Below are positions 1 to 12,711 of a stretch of 64,000 nucleotides of DNA, piece after piece; the first letter of the stretch is position 1; the number at the start of each line of letters is the position of its first letter. The notes under the pieces were generated by a model. The model had not been told where the DNA came from. It ran no database searches and saw only the letters and a list, made by a program, of their open reading frames with translations. Made by a program: the position numbers and the translations under genes. Origin of the DNA: Rhynchosporium graminicola (lineage: Eukaryota > Ascomycota > Leotiomycetes > Helotiales > Ploettnerulaceae); assembly GCA_900074885.1 (NCBI GenBank), contig FJUW01000003.1, positions 525,273 through 589,272 of the forward strand, in the 5' to 3' direction.

Positions 1-2999
1 AGTACTAAGAACTATACTAGTTCGTAATACTATCCTCTTTCTATCTTAGCGTATCCTTACGCTTAAGTACGCCTAAGGAAATATCGATAACTACTTATAG
101 CTATCTTCTTCTTTTATTATACTCTCTAAACGCTTAACTAAATAAGTTAATTATATTATACTCAGAAGATAAATAGAATTAAGTAATAAAATTATAGTAC
201 TATATATTAGATATAAAAAAGCGGAATATAAAGAGTATATATCGCCTCGCGATCTTAAACTAACTAAATATAATTATTACGCTTAATTAAATAAATCTTA
301 TAATATTCGTATAAGGAACTAAATACCTATAGCTTCTAAATAGGAAAGTCTTAATTCCTAAATCGAAAAATTAGAAGATAAGGAAAACTTAGCTATAGCT
401 AAGTTCTATACGCGAATTATAAAGTTAAAGAAATAGAAATATTTCTTATATAAATAGTAATAAAAGATAATTACTATTAGTTTAAACTTAATAGCTAAGC
501 TTAATACTCTTAAAGCTTTAGAAAAGAAAGAAAAGGAGAAATAGGAAAAGGAGAGAGTACTTAATAATATTAAGTTAGTAAGCGTAGAACCCTTTAGTTC
601 CGATATTCCTATCGACCTCTTATTTAACTTAATAATCGAACTTTCTTTTAATTCTACTAACTTACTCTAAGTAGATCTAGGTTTTATTAATAGAAATTAG
701 CTAGTAATACTAAATAATAAAGACTTAACTTAAGTTCTTATATATTTTCTAAATATAAGTAGTTCTTCTATTTTACTAAGTATCTAATAATTCCTTATTT
801 ATACTAATAGTTTAGTATTTCCTCTATATTATATTCTATAAGTAAGTTGACTAGTTTAGCGTATATCTTCGGGGCTAGTAGTACTTCTAGTAATACTTTT
901 TCTAATAAGAATATATAGAATATTAGGAATATCTTCTTTATTATAGCTAGTAGCTAGAGTTTATAATTCAAAAGTCCTTTAACTTATTTAATTTTAAATA
1001 ATCTAAGTTTCTTATAGTCTAGCTTATTACTTAGTCTCTATATATTAATATTTTTTTATAGAAAGTAAACCTTATTCCTCTCTTATAGCGTTAGCTCCTA
1101 ATTATGATTTTTATTATAGTAGTACGTATTCTTCTTTATTATAAACCGGAGTTCTTCTATAAGTTCCTTATAGAAGTCTTAGATATTCCTAACTTAAATA
1201 TAAGCTATATTATTATCCTTAATTATTAAATTAAGTTCTCTATAAGTAATAAGTTCGTAATTATAATTCGTAAAGAATACTATAACCTTTATTATTTCTG
1301 TAGTCGAGCTATTATATACGAATTCTACTAATAGTAGTAGTTCTACTTAATTATTTTATTAATAATTAATATAATAGTATAAGTATACTTTAATTACTTA
1401 GTTTATTCTTTTATTTCCTTTATTAGTCTAAAGATAGAAAGCTATTAATAGTTTTCGTTTAGTTCTTAGGAACTTTATTAAAGTATTCTAGAACTTTAAT
1501 ATAAATAACTTATCTCGATCTAATATAATTTCTTCGAGTACTCTATACTTAGAGACTAATTTCTTAAGGTATACTTATACTAAGTATTCGGCTATAAGAG
1601 TAGATAAGACTAATACTAAGATTATATACTTAATAAGTCTCTTTATAATAATAAGTATTATATTATAGCTAACTCTTATAACCGGGTCCTTCGATAGCGG
1701 TAATAGCTTTATAAAGTCTTATAATATCGATTTCTAAGATATTAGTAGTATTAGTACTATAATTATCTACTTATAAGGTATATATTAGGAAGACTTATTC
1801 CTAATATAAGTATTATAATTAGCTAGTACTTCTTTAATTACTCGGCGGAGTCCTTCCGACTAGTAGTTTCTTAAAATCCTTAGATACGTTTTTCGTATCC
1901 CTTAGTATTTATATATAGGAAGCTCGTATTATTCTTTAATATATACTTCTATTAAGCTTAGTAGAAGCTAAATTTTCCTATTAACTCGTATAATACTATT
2001 CTTAATTATATTCCTTATAATAAGTTCCTTAGTCTTATCTAAGGATATTCTATTCTTCTTCTAGGCCTCTTTTAAGGTATTATACTAAGGTCTCTTAATT
2101 TCTTACTTAATCGTAATAGCTTCTCGGATATTAGTAACTATATCTCTATTATCTAGTTATCTAAGTAAAGCGGTCTTATTATAGATCTTATTATCCTTAT
2201 AACTTAGTAATCTACTTAGAGTATCTACTTATATATTATCCTTTCCTTATATATACTTAATAACTAGATTAAAAGAGGCGAGTTCCTCTGACTATTAAGC
2301 TAATTAATAATTATCTAAGACCTTAGTAGTTATAAAAGTTCGAAGATTTATATAATTAGTATAGATAATAACTAGGAACTTAGCTCCTTATAAGTATATT
2401 TTCTAGTATTTAAGTACTTTAATAATCGCTATAAGTTCTTTCTTATAGATATTATAATTCTATTTAGCTAGAGATATTTTCTCTAAAAAGTAAGCGACTA
2501 AATATAATCGTCTTTCGTTATCTCGCTATAAGTATACTATACTAGTATAAGTATCAGAAGCGTCTATTTCTATTATACTTTCCTTTTCTTTATCGAAACT
2601 ATATAAGATTAGTTCTTTTATAAATTCTTTCTTAATTCTCTAAAAAGCTTCCTTATACTAGCTAATCTAAGTGAAAAGAATACCTTTCCTTATTAAGCTT
2701 ATAAGTAGTTTAGTAATCTTAAAATAGTTTCTAATAAACTATTAGTAGAAATTAGTAAAACCTAATTATAACTATATATCCTTAATATTCTTTAGAGATT
2801 CCTATTCCTTTATAGCTTTAATTTTCTCTAAGTTAATACTTATCTCTCTAAGGTAAATAATATACTTTAGAAAAGTAACTTACTTAACTAAGAATTTATA
2901 TTTTAATATCTTTAGTCTAGAATCTATCTTATATAATACTTCTATAACTTAGGTAATATAGCCCTAGTATACCTTAATAATCTCTAAGTATACTAGGAT

Positions 3000-3011
3000 A
3001 TTATCTAGATA
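3000..3011 (-). other. Reverse-transcriptase catalytic box YLDN (from YLDD), copy 1
   Basis: On the minus strand the codons read Tyr-Leu-Asp-Asn, flanked by Phe-Ala-Ile-Tyr before and Ile-Leu-Val-Tyr after. This is the YLDD-ILVY core of Gypsy reverse transcriptases with the second Asp codon GAT changed to AAT, a RIP-type G-to-A change. It fixes the strand and family of the element and shows that it is inactive. Confidence 0.9.
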
Positions 3012-4868
3012 ATATATAGCGAATTTCTTAATAAAGTCCTTAAGAATATTATTATTCTATCTTTAATATATAGCTAGAGTATTAGTTAAGCTAAATAGTA
3101 TTACTATATATTCCTATAGCTCTAAGAGTAATACGAAAGTAGTCTTCTACTTATATCCCTCTTTAATTTAGATTAAATTAAACGCGTTATATTAGTCTAA
3201 CTTAATATATATCTTTACTCTAGCTAGCTTATCCTATAAGTACTACGCGTTTAGTAAAAGATATATATCTCTTATAATTCTATTATTAATTATCTAATAG
3301 TCTTTATATAATCTTCCCTTAGGATCTCCTACTTTCTTAACTACTAGTATATTAATAGCGTATAATAACTTAGATTTTCGAATTTATCTTTTCTTTATAC
3401 TTAACTCTTAATACTCTTTAAGTATCCTTATAATATTATAGTTATAATAATAAAGTTTCTTTATAATAAGTATAAATCTATCTTTAAAGTTTATCTTATA
3501 ATCTTAGGGTTTATACTTAAGTAGAGCTCTTATATCTTATAGATCCTCGAATAATTTTAAGAACTTCCTATATAGTTCGAATAGCTATTCCTAAATATTT
3601 TTTATCTAGCTAAGATAATTCTTAAGTTTTATCTAACTAGGAACCTAACTTAACTAGCTAGAGTTTATTAGTATTATTATTAAGGAAGCGGCGCTAGCTT
3701 CTTATTTACTAGCTAGTTAACTATACTTATATTTATAATTATTAAATATAACTCTCTTAGTTATTTAGTTTATACTAAGATTATAATTATATAGTTATAA
3801 TATTCCTAATATAATATTATATTATTTAATAAGTATAATATTAAAGTAAAGCGTTTTTTTATATCTATTAATAATTATCTTTATTCCTCTTATCTTTCTA
3901 TAGACTTATTTATCTAATCTAGCGCTTTTTCTATCTAATAAGATAAAGTAATATAATTTCAAGTTAATAATAATAGGAATATTCTATTTCTTAATAAAAG
4001 CTAAGTTTATAAAGTATCCTATAGCTCTTAAATTAATAAGTACTTTTATTTTAATATTATTTATTATAACTAATAATATTAACTAATCGAATTCTCTAGT
4101 AGTAGTAAGCTCTAAATATAATAGTTTTATTATAAAGTAATTATATACTTCTTTAATAATTCTTCTTATTATTTCGTCTAACTAAGTCCTAAAGCTAAGT
4201 TCGTAAGTAATTAAGATATAAAGTATATAGTAATAGAAATTAACTTACTCTTAAATTAGATCTAGTATTATTCTTTAATAAGTAGCTAGTTCTAATAAGT
4301 ATTATCTTCTTTACTAATAATATTCTCCTCTTATTTCCTTAGTAATAGCTTAAGTATCTTTAATTTAAAAGAACTAATCTAATTATTCGAATTCTTTTAG
4401 TTCTAGTTCTCTTTCGAGGTTAATTATATAATAATCTAGTTATTCCTTAATATCCTTAGTATTAACTTAGAATATAATAGTAATAATATTATAATAAGTA
4501 ATAATATAGTCTATATTTAAGTTAAGTATATTATAAGTTTAGTAATATTCTATAAAATCAGACTTAGTTCTATTATAAACTTATATTCTTCTTCTATTAT
4601 TATAATTTTAAAGAATCTAGTTTTTATTATTATATAGAAAGTTATTATATAAATAGTTTCTTTTATCTATAATACTCTAGCTTTTTTAATTTTTATTTAG
4701 AAGTTTAACTAAGTTCTCTTCGAATCCTTTACTAGATTTATAAGTTATAAAGTCCTACGAATTCTATTCTATACTAGAAGCTTCTTAGTAATCTAGCTTT
4801 CTTTTAGCTAGTCTGAATTCTCTCTTAAGTTTATTCTAAAGTATTCTTTCTTATTTCTTCTTCTAAGA

Positions 4869-4910
4869 ATAATTATAAGCGAGATATTATAGCTTACTAT
4901 ATATATAGTA
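4869..4910 (-). other. Ghost of a gag CCHC zinc knuckle
   Basis: The minus-strand reading has Tyr codons exactly where a retroviral-type knuckle (C-x2-C-x4-H-x4-C) has Cys, Cys, His and Cys. Each can be explained by one transition: TGT/TGC to TAT/TAC, and CAT to TAT. The same arrangement recurs in copy 2 at 8658-8699. It places gag at the right of the element, as expected for minus-strand orientation. Confidence 0.8.
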
Positions 4911-6282
4911 TAAGCTCTTCTCTTAATATTTATCTTTCTTAGATTAGCTCTTAGATCCTCTTTCTATTTTATTTATTTCTATTAGATTATAATAATTATA
5001 TTTATTATTTAAATAAAGTTAGAAATTTCCTTAATATTTATTATATTATTATAGAAATTAAAGTTTCTAAAGATAAATAAATATAAAGTATCTTCTTTTT
5101 TCTTTTACTTATTCTTAGATTTATTTATTAATAGTAATAAATAATCTAATTAAATCCTCTAAAGTACTTAGTTTATTAGCTCTAAAGAGCTTATCCTTAA
5201 TATAATCCTTAAGGCCTCGATAGTATTAAGCTCTTAATTTACTATTTATCTAATCTAATTATATAGAATATTAATAGAACTTAATAATATATTTATAAAT
5301 AGATCCTTATTATCGAATTCCGAGTAAGAGCTTCTTATCTTATTCCTTCTTATTAGAGTCTCCGAAGACTCTTTTAATAATATTAATAAAGCTTATAAGA
5401 GTTCGAAAGATAACTCGACTTTTTTTAGTTATAATAATAAAATAAGCTTTAGATAAGTATTAATTAACTAAGTAATTACTTAAAGCTAACTTAATCTAGT
5501 AAGCTATAGTATTATAGAGAAATAAGGTAATCTATAGGACTTTAAGAGAGTCTACTTCGAACTTATCTCTATTAAAAGTAAGATATATCTAGTACTAAAG
5601 GATAAACTATTCTAATTTATTATAGTTCTTATAATAAATATTAAGTAGGTTTATATAAAGTAATATACTCTTATCGACCTTATTAACCTTATCTAGCCTA
5701 CTAGTCTAAGAGCTTTCTCTTATAATAGATCCTTCTTTAGTAGCTATTTCGTTCTTACTAATAATACTTTAAATAAAGTACTTAAAGTATAATATTCTTA
5801 ATTCTAACTAGTACGCGTATATAAGCTTATTAGTTAGTATTAGCTATAAAGTAAAGTAAATAAGAAGTTTAGTTCTTAATTAGAATTAAGATATTATAAG
5901 TAAGTATTAATTACTATATGAATTTGAATATAAAGCTTCTATCTAATAGCAGAAGTACTAGTCTTATATAGAATCTTCGTTCCCTTATACTAGCTATATA
6001 AGACTATCTTACAGAGCGCGTAAGCTCTCGCGACCTATCTAGTAGTCTAGTATATCACGTGATTATAGATTACCTATAGCTATAATACTATTATTACTTT
6101 AATATAGGTAGATATATAGTATTACTCGCTAGTTTATACTATAACTATATTAGTGCCTTTCCTCTAATAGTACTAACTCTTTTCTAATACTAAAACCCGT
6201 CTAGTACTTACTACTAGATAGTACTATTAGTATTCTGATACTAGGACGGTTTTAGTACTAAGAACTATATTAGTTCGTAATA

Positions 6283-9200
6283 GTAACTAAGTATAGTTAT
6301 CCTTTATTATCTCGCTATAGGTATATTACGCTAGTATAAGTATTAGAAGCGTCTATTTCTATTATACTTTCCTTTTTTTCGTCGAAACTATATAAGATTA
6401 GTTCTTTTATAAATTCTTTCTTAATTCTCTAAAAAGCTTCCTTATACTAGCTAATCTAAGTAAAAGGAACGCTTTTTCTTATTAAGCTTATAAGTAGTTT
6501 AGTAATCTTAGAATAGTTTCTAATAAACTATTAATAGAAATTAGCGAAACTTAATTATAATTATATATCTTTAATATTCTTTAGAGATTCTTATTCTTTT
6601 ATAGCTTTAATTTTCTCTAAGTTAATACTTATCTCTCTAAAGCGAATAATATACTTTAGAAAAGTAACTTACTTAACTAAGAATTTATATTTCGATATCT
6701 TTAGTTTAGAATCTACTTTATATAGTACTTTTATAACTTAAGTAATATAGGCTTAGTATACCTCGATAGTCTCTAAGTATACTAAAATATTATCTAAGTA
6801 ATATATAGCGAATTTTCTAATAAAGTCCTTAAGAATATTATTATTCTATCTTTAATATATAACTAGAGTATTAGTTAAGCTAAATAATATTACTATATAT
6901 TCCTATAGCTCTAAAAATAATATAAAAGTAGTTTTCTATTTATATTTCTCTTTAATTCGGATTAAATTAAACGTATTATATTAGTTTAACTTAATATATA
7001 TCTTTACTTTAGCTAGCTTATCTTATAAGTACTACGCGTTTAGTAAAAGATATATATCTCTTATAGTTTTACTATTAATTATCTAATAGTCTTTATATAA
7101 TCTTCCCTTAAGATCTCTTACTTTCTTAACTCTTAGTATATTAATAATATATAGTAACTTAGATTTCCGAATTTATCTTTTCTTTATACTTAATTCCTAA
7201 TACTCTTTAAGTATTCTTATAGTATTATAGTTATAATAATAAAGTTTCTTTATAATAAGTATAAATCTATCTTTAAAGTTTATCTTATAATCTTAAGGTT
7301 TATACTTAAATAGAGCTCTTATATCTTATAGATCCTCGAATAATTTCGAGAACTTCCTATATAGTTCGAGTAGCTATTTCCTAATATTATCTATTTAGCT
7401 AAGATAATTCCTAAGTTCTATTTACTTAAGAACTTAACTTAACTAGCTAAAGTCTATTAGTATTATTATTAAGGAGGTAGCGCTAGCTTCTTATTTACTA
7501 GCTAGTTAACTATACTTATATTTATAATTACTAAATATAACTCTCTTAGTTACTTAGTTTATATTAGGATTATAATTATATAGCTATAATATTCTTAATA
7601 TAATATTATATTATCTAGTAAATATAATATTAAAGTAAAGCGTTTCTTTATATCTATTAATAATTATCTTTATTTCTCTTATCTTTCTATAGACTTATTT
7701 ATTTAACTTAGCGCTTTTTCTATTTAATAAGATAAAGTAATATAATTTCAAGTTAATAGTAATAAGAATATTCTATTTCTCGATAAAAGCTAAGTTTATA
7801 AAGTATCTTATAGCTTCTAAATTAATAAATACTTTTATTTTAATATTATCTATTATAACTAGTAAGATTAACTAATCGAACTCTCTAGTAATAATAAGCT
7901 TTAAGTATAATAGTTTTATTATAGAGTAATTATATACTTCTTTAATAATTCTTCTTATTATTTCGTTTAACTAAGTCTTAAAGCTAAGTTTATAAGTAAT
8001 TAGAATATAAAGTATATAATAATAAAGATTAACTTACTCTTAAATTAGATCTAGTATTATTCTTTAATAAGTAACTAGTTCTAATAAGTATTATCTTCTC
8101 TATTAATAATATTCCTTTTTTATTTCCTTAGTAATAACTTAAGTATCTTTAATTTAAAGGAACTAATCTAATTATTCGAATTCTTTTAGTTCTAGTTCTC
8201 CTTCGAGGTTAGCTATATAATAATCTAATTAATCCTTAATATCCTTAGTATTAACTTAGAATATAATAATAGTAGTATTATAATAAGTAATAATATAGTT
8301 TATACTCGAGTTAGATATATTATAAGTTTAGTAATATTCTATAAAATCGGACTTAGTTCTATTATAAACTTATATTCTTCTTCTATTATTATAATTTTAA
8401 AGAATCTAGTTTTTATTATTATATAGAAAGTTATTATATAAATAGTTTCTTTTATCTATAATACTTTAGCTTTCTTAGTTTTTATTTAGAAGTTTAACTA
8501 AATTCTCTTCGAATCCTTTACTAGATTTATAAGTTATAAAGTCTTACGAATTCTATTCTATATTAGAAGCTTCTTAGTAATCTAGCTTTCTTTTAGCTAA
8601 TCTAAATTCTCTCTTAAGTTTATTTTAAAGTTTTCTTTCTTACTTCTTCTTCTAAGAATAATTATAAGTAAGATATTATAACTTACTATACGTATAGTAT
8701 AAGCTCTTCTCTTAATATTTATCTTTCTTAGATTAGCTCTTAGATCCTCTTTCTATTTTATTTATTTCTATTAGATTATAATAATTATATTTATTATTTA
8801 AATAAAGTTAGAAATTTCCTTAATATTTATTATATTATTATAAAAATTAAAGTTTCTAGAGATAAATAAATATAAAATATCTTCTTTTTTCTTTTACTTA
8901 TTCTTAGATTCGTTTATTAATAATAATAAATAATCTAATTAAGTCCTCTAAAGTACTTAGTTTATTAGCTCTAGAGAGCTTATTCTTAATATAATCCTTA
9001 AGGCCTTAATAGTATTAAGCTCTTAATTTACTATCTATTTAGTCTAATTATATAGAATATTAATAGAACTTAGTAATATATTTATAGATAGATCCTTATT
9101 ATCGAATTCCGAGTAAGAGCTTCTTATCTTATTCCTTCTTATTAGAGTCTTTAAAGACTCTTTTAATAATATTAGTAAAGCTTATAAGAGTTCGAAAGAT

Positions 9201-10073
9201 AACTCGGCTTTTTTTAGTTATAATAATAGAATAAGCTTTAGATAAGTATTAATTAACTAAGTAATTACTTAAAGCTAGCTTAATCTAGTAAGCTATAATA
9301 TTATAGAGGAATAAGGCAATCTATAGGACTATAAGAGAGTCTACTTCGAACTTATCTCTATTAAAAGTAAGATATATCTAGTACTAGAGGATAAACTATC
9401 TTAGTTTATTATAGTTCTTATAATAAATATTAAGTAAGTTCATACGAAGCAGTATACTCTTATTAACCTTATTAACTTTATCCGGCTTACTAGTCTAAGA
9501 GCTTTCTCTTACGATAGATCCTTCTTTAATAGCTATTTTATTCTTACTAATAATACTTTAAGTAAAATACTTAAAGTATAATATTCCTAGTTCTAACTAG
9601 TATATAGTATATAAGCTTATCAATTAGTATTAGCTATAAAGTAAAGTAAATAAGAAGTTCGATTCTTAATTAGAATTAAGATATTATAAGCAGGTATTAA
9701 TTACTATATAAATTTAAGCACGAAGCTCCTATCTAATAATAGAAGTGCTAGTCTTATATAGAATCTTCGTTCCTTTATGCTAGCTATATAAGACCGTCTT
9801 ATAGAGCGCGTAAGCTCTCGCGACCTATCTAGTAGTCTAGTATATTACGTGATCCTAGATCACCTATAGCTATAATACTATTATTACTTTAATATAGGTA
9901 GATATATAGTACTACTCGCTAGTTTATACTATAACTGTATTAGTGCTTTTCCTCTAATAGTACTAACTCTTTTCTGGTACTAAAACCCGTCTAGTACTTA
10001 CTACTAGGTAGTACTATTAGTATTCTGGTGCTAGGACGGTTTTTGGTGCTAAGAACTATACTAGTTCGTGACA
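6283..10073 (-). mobile_element. RIP-mutated Gypsy element, copy 2 (truncated)
   Basis: A second copy of the same minus-strand element. It matches copy 1 from about 2494 to 6282, with differences that look almost entirely like C/T or A/G transitions. It starts abruptly at 6283, directly against the LTR of copy 1, inside the RNase H region. RNase H C-terminus, integrase and the 3' LTR are therefore missing here. YLDD again reads YLDN (6789-6800) and the zinc-knuckle ghost is at 8658-8699. The right-hand LTR ends at 10073 and, on the minus strand, keeps an intact TGTCACGAAC start. The junction suggests that copy 1 jumped into copy 2, which would put the missing part of copy 2 left of this window. 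Confidence 0.88.
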
Positions 10074-10135
10074 TATCGCCGGCTAGGGCATTTTAACGCT
10101 TTTACTTCTAGGATAGAAGTGTTTAAGAGGGGAGA

Positions 10136-10320
10136 TATTATAATAGGTTTATGCGCCTAGTGCCTTCTACTCCTGTATTTCAGAGTTAGAGAGGAAGGAA
10201 GAACTTTCTCTCCTTAGTAATTAGTTTCTATATTAACCAGATTATTACTAGCGAACCTCCAGCGACTATTCTACTATTCCATTATGCTTATTTACCTCAG
10301 CGTACTAAGTGATTATTACA
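10136..10320 (+). repeat. Candidate LTR of a third, plus-strand retroelement
   Basis: A purine-rich tract ending in AGAGGGGAGA (10126-10135) is followed by a block starting TATTATAATAGG and ending TTACA. That is the layout of a polypurine tract plus LTR (TG...CA, with the first G mutated). Copy 2 of the Gypsy element sits directly upstream. No second LTR is visible, so it could be a solo or partial copy. Confidence 0.35.
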
Positions 10321-10329
10321 CTTAGGCTT

Positions 10330-11260
10330 TAGTACTTCCTCTCTCTCCTCTCTCAGATCTCTATATATACGCTTTAGAATAGTAATAATTAGAGGCTTTA
10401 CTAGTACTAGATCTTTCTATAGAGGTCGAACTATACTCTGAGGAGTTAAGACGATACTAAAGTAAATCTGGAGTCTAAGTATCTTCTCCTTACCTTTAGC
10501 TTCCTAGTTTGAAACTCGTTTAATAATATAGTCGAAATCAGCTGAATTACTAATATCTACCTCAGTCGGATTACTATTAGCTCTATACGTACCGTACTAG
10601 TAAGTATAATCTCTTCTTAGGCTAGAAATACCCCTTGAATTAATAGTATTATCTGCTACCTCTCTAGCAGTCTCCTTAATCGATTAGTAGGTATATCCCT
10701 CCTCTCCTAGCTTATTTGAAATACTACTAATTATACTACTAATACGCTCGCTATCTAGGTAGTATCGAATTTCTAACTTTATAACTTATATAATAATCTG
10801 CGGAGGCGAAGAAGAGAGTATAATCGATTCAGGTGAAGGTAGAGGCGTCGATTAGCTTGCTATAGCTAGTGCTAGTACTATAGCTGGTACTAGTACTAGT
10901 ACTATAGCTAGTGCTATAGCTGCAACTGAGTCTATAGTAGGCTCAGTAGACTTAGTTGCAGTACTCTTAGTATTAATTTTCAGGGTTATTTTAGCTAGTT
11001 ATACTAGCGCAGAAGGTAGTCGAGTATATAGTTTAGTCGATTTACGTCCTTTTGGAGCTTTTATACTAATCTTAGAAGCAGATTTAGGAGGTATAGCCGC
11101 AGACTGAATATATACTCTATAGATTAAGAGCTTTAAAAAGAAGTAGTTTGGAGGCAAATCGGTATAATATTCATAGAGCTTTAGTGGTTTCTAGTTCTGA
11201 TAATTACAGTATATTAATATTTAGTAGGGTTTATACTAAAAGGCGGTATACCGGCGTTAT
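10330..11260 (-). other. RIP-degraded coding ghost, family unknown
   Basis: Read on the minus strand, this stretch gives long, stop-poor but broken reading. It has a basic Lys-Ala-Pro-Lys-Gly-Arg-Lys segment near 11060 (AT-hook-like), then low-complexity Ala/Val/Thr/Ser-rich sequence from a (GCTAGTACTATA)-like array at 10858-10925, then an Arg/Glu-rich part. CA and TG are reduced but not absent, so it is less heavily mutated than the Gypsy copies. It is probably part of another mobile element. I recognise no transposase or polymerase motif in it. Confidence 0.3.
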
Positions 11261-12290
11261 TTACTGAAGAATCACGCCAAACCGAAGAATCACTATATCT
11301 GTTCACTCCTCGATCAAGTAAAGTCTTAAGACCCGCAGCAACCCACTTGTCGACTAGTGACAATACTTAATCGCTGTACCTCCGTATATAGCAGCTACAC
11401 AACCCTCGGGAAGCATCTATTTCTTATATTTGTACGACTAAATGATGGGAGATGTGATATGTGTGACCGCTTCTGGATGATCTGAGTTGATCCATAGTTC
11501 GCAGTCTTGATAAGAGTTGATATTACTCACTGCTCGACCAATTTCTATGAGTAAACAACATATGTTTCTTCTTTTCTCTACTCGTCGCTATCTCATATAT
11601 GTTCCAGGAAAAAGAGGTCAATGAGGTAAATAATAGGCCAGCAAGCGAGGCGACCTAAGTGCTTCAAGTTGATCGGTGGCACCTCAAAAGTTGGAAGAAG
11701 TATCACGTGATCACTTACAGCGTTTCATCATGTAGGGAGTTGCCCCAGCACGATTGTGGTGTTTTGTATTGCGTCCGCTATTATTTCAGCCTCTCTTTCA
11801 GGATTCTCTATTAGTGGCAAGATCTAGTATTATCACATAATGCAATAGTCTCATTGGAAACAGGTTTTAGTAGAGCATAAAAGATAGATTCCGGAAGTTG
11901 CGGAACTGTATGTTACGTGGGACGTTTAATGTTCAAAGGCAATATGTACTTTAATGTCTTCATATGCCGCATCGTCCAACCCCGATCCCTGCTACTTTTT
12001 GGGATATACCTCCGTAGTGTACGAAGTGATGGAGGAGGTCGCACGAGTTCGCAACATAACTAAGATGTTGATATGAGAAGCTCTCGAGATTCGATACATT
12101 TGCAGTAGATGGCCAACCCTCGGGGTCGCATATAGTAGTGACTGAAGAACCAGAATGCTATTTCTAGTAGTAACGTATAAGGGCCTGAGAGGTCTCGTAA
12201 AACTACTACAAAGTAACAATTTTATTGTTCAAGCGAACTATAAATTCATCCCCTCGAGAGCATAATAAATTAGATTGGATCTGTAAACTT
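11261..12290. other. Gene-free stretch with normal base composition
   Basis: Base composition returns to normal here. The only open frame is a short minus-strand one (11992-12219, 75 codons) with no recognisable features. A part of this stretch (about 11430-11555) resembles 16010-16145 and is reported as a finding. Confidence 0.4.
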
Positions 12291-12297
12291 CTACTCT

Positions 12298-12504
12298 CCC
12301 CCCCCCTAATTACTTGCAATTAGGGGTACTTTGAGGGTAATTTATGGAGGCTTTACCTCTAGGCTTGAGCTTTCCTTGAGTCCTTAACCCTCAGATTTGA
12401 CCCGTTTTTGACCGGTGCTTTAAGGCATGCCAGAGCATAAAACCACTTGGAGCTTTAGGATGATGGATTCGATCCACTGTTACAAGTAATTAGGGGGGGC
12501 GGGG
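12298..12504. mobile_element. MITE-like element with inverted C-rich ends
   Basis: The 17 bases at 12300-12316 (seven C, then TAATTACTTG) are exactly the reverse complement of 12483-12499. The homology extends loosely outward through a C/G run on both sides. The 166 bases between hold no ORF. A short non-autonomous DNA element is the simplest reading. A clear target-site duplication could not be fixed because the ends run into homopolymers. Confidence 0.6.
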
Positions 12505-12711
12505 AAAGTATACGTAACTCATTCATTTTATCGAAACTTGATCTCAGCTGCCGATCTGAAACTAGAAATCTAAATAGATAACAGAAAACTAAATAAAATA
12601 CCTGATAAGTATATAATGTGCTCCAACTTCTCCCCGCTGCTCATCAAGCCTTATCCCACACATATTTCATACCGACCACCGTGAATAACAGAGTCTTGAC
12701 CTCCCCCAAAC

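Larger units (their letters stand above)
1..6282 (-). mobile_element. RIP-mutated Ty3/Gypsy LTR retrotransposon, copy 1
   Basis: AT-rich element read on the minus strand. Bases 1-29 are the inner end of its left LTR. Next to it, on the minus strand, is a purine-rich tract (30-45) that fits a polypurine tract. The RNase H start (Glu-Ile-Asp-Ala-Ser-Asp) lies near 2553-2570. The reverse-transcriptase YLDD box is at 3000-3011 and reads YLDN. A gag CCHC zinc knuckle is at 4869-4910 with every Cys and His turned to Tyr. The right LTR ends at 6282; its minus-strand start reads TATTACGAAC, against the less mutated TGTCACGAAC at 10073. Integrase is expected left of 2200 from the usual Gypsy order, but I did not read its motifs. 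Stops are everywhere, so it is dead. CA and TG dinucleotides are almost absent, as expected for RIP. The left LTR continues beyond the window. Confidence 0.9.

Noticed and set aside
1..10073. Tandem AT-rich repeats as a centromere or CRISPR-like array
   Set aside because: The repeated unit is a single long retroelement with readable gag, RT and RNase H; there are no short regular spacers.
12420..12490. tRNA/SINE-like GGATTCGATCC inside the small inverted-end element
   Set aside because: It is one base short of a B-box and simply palindromic, with no A-box upstream. The inverted ends argue for a MITE.
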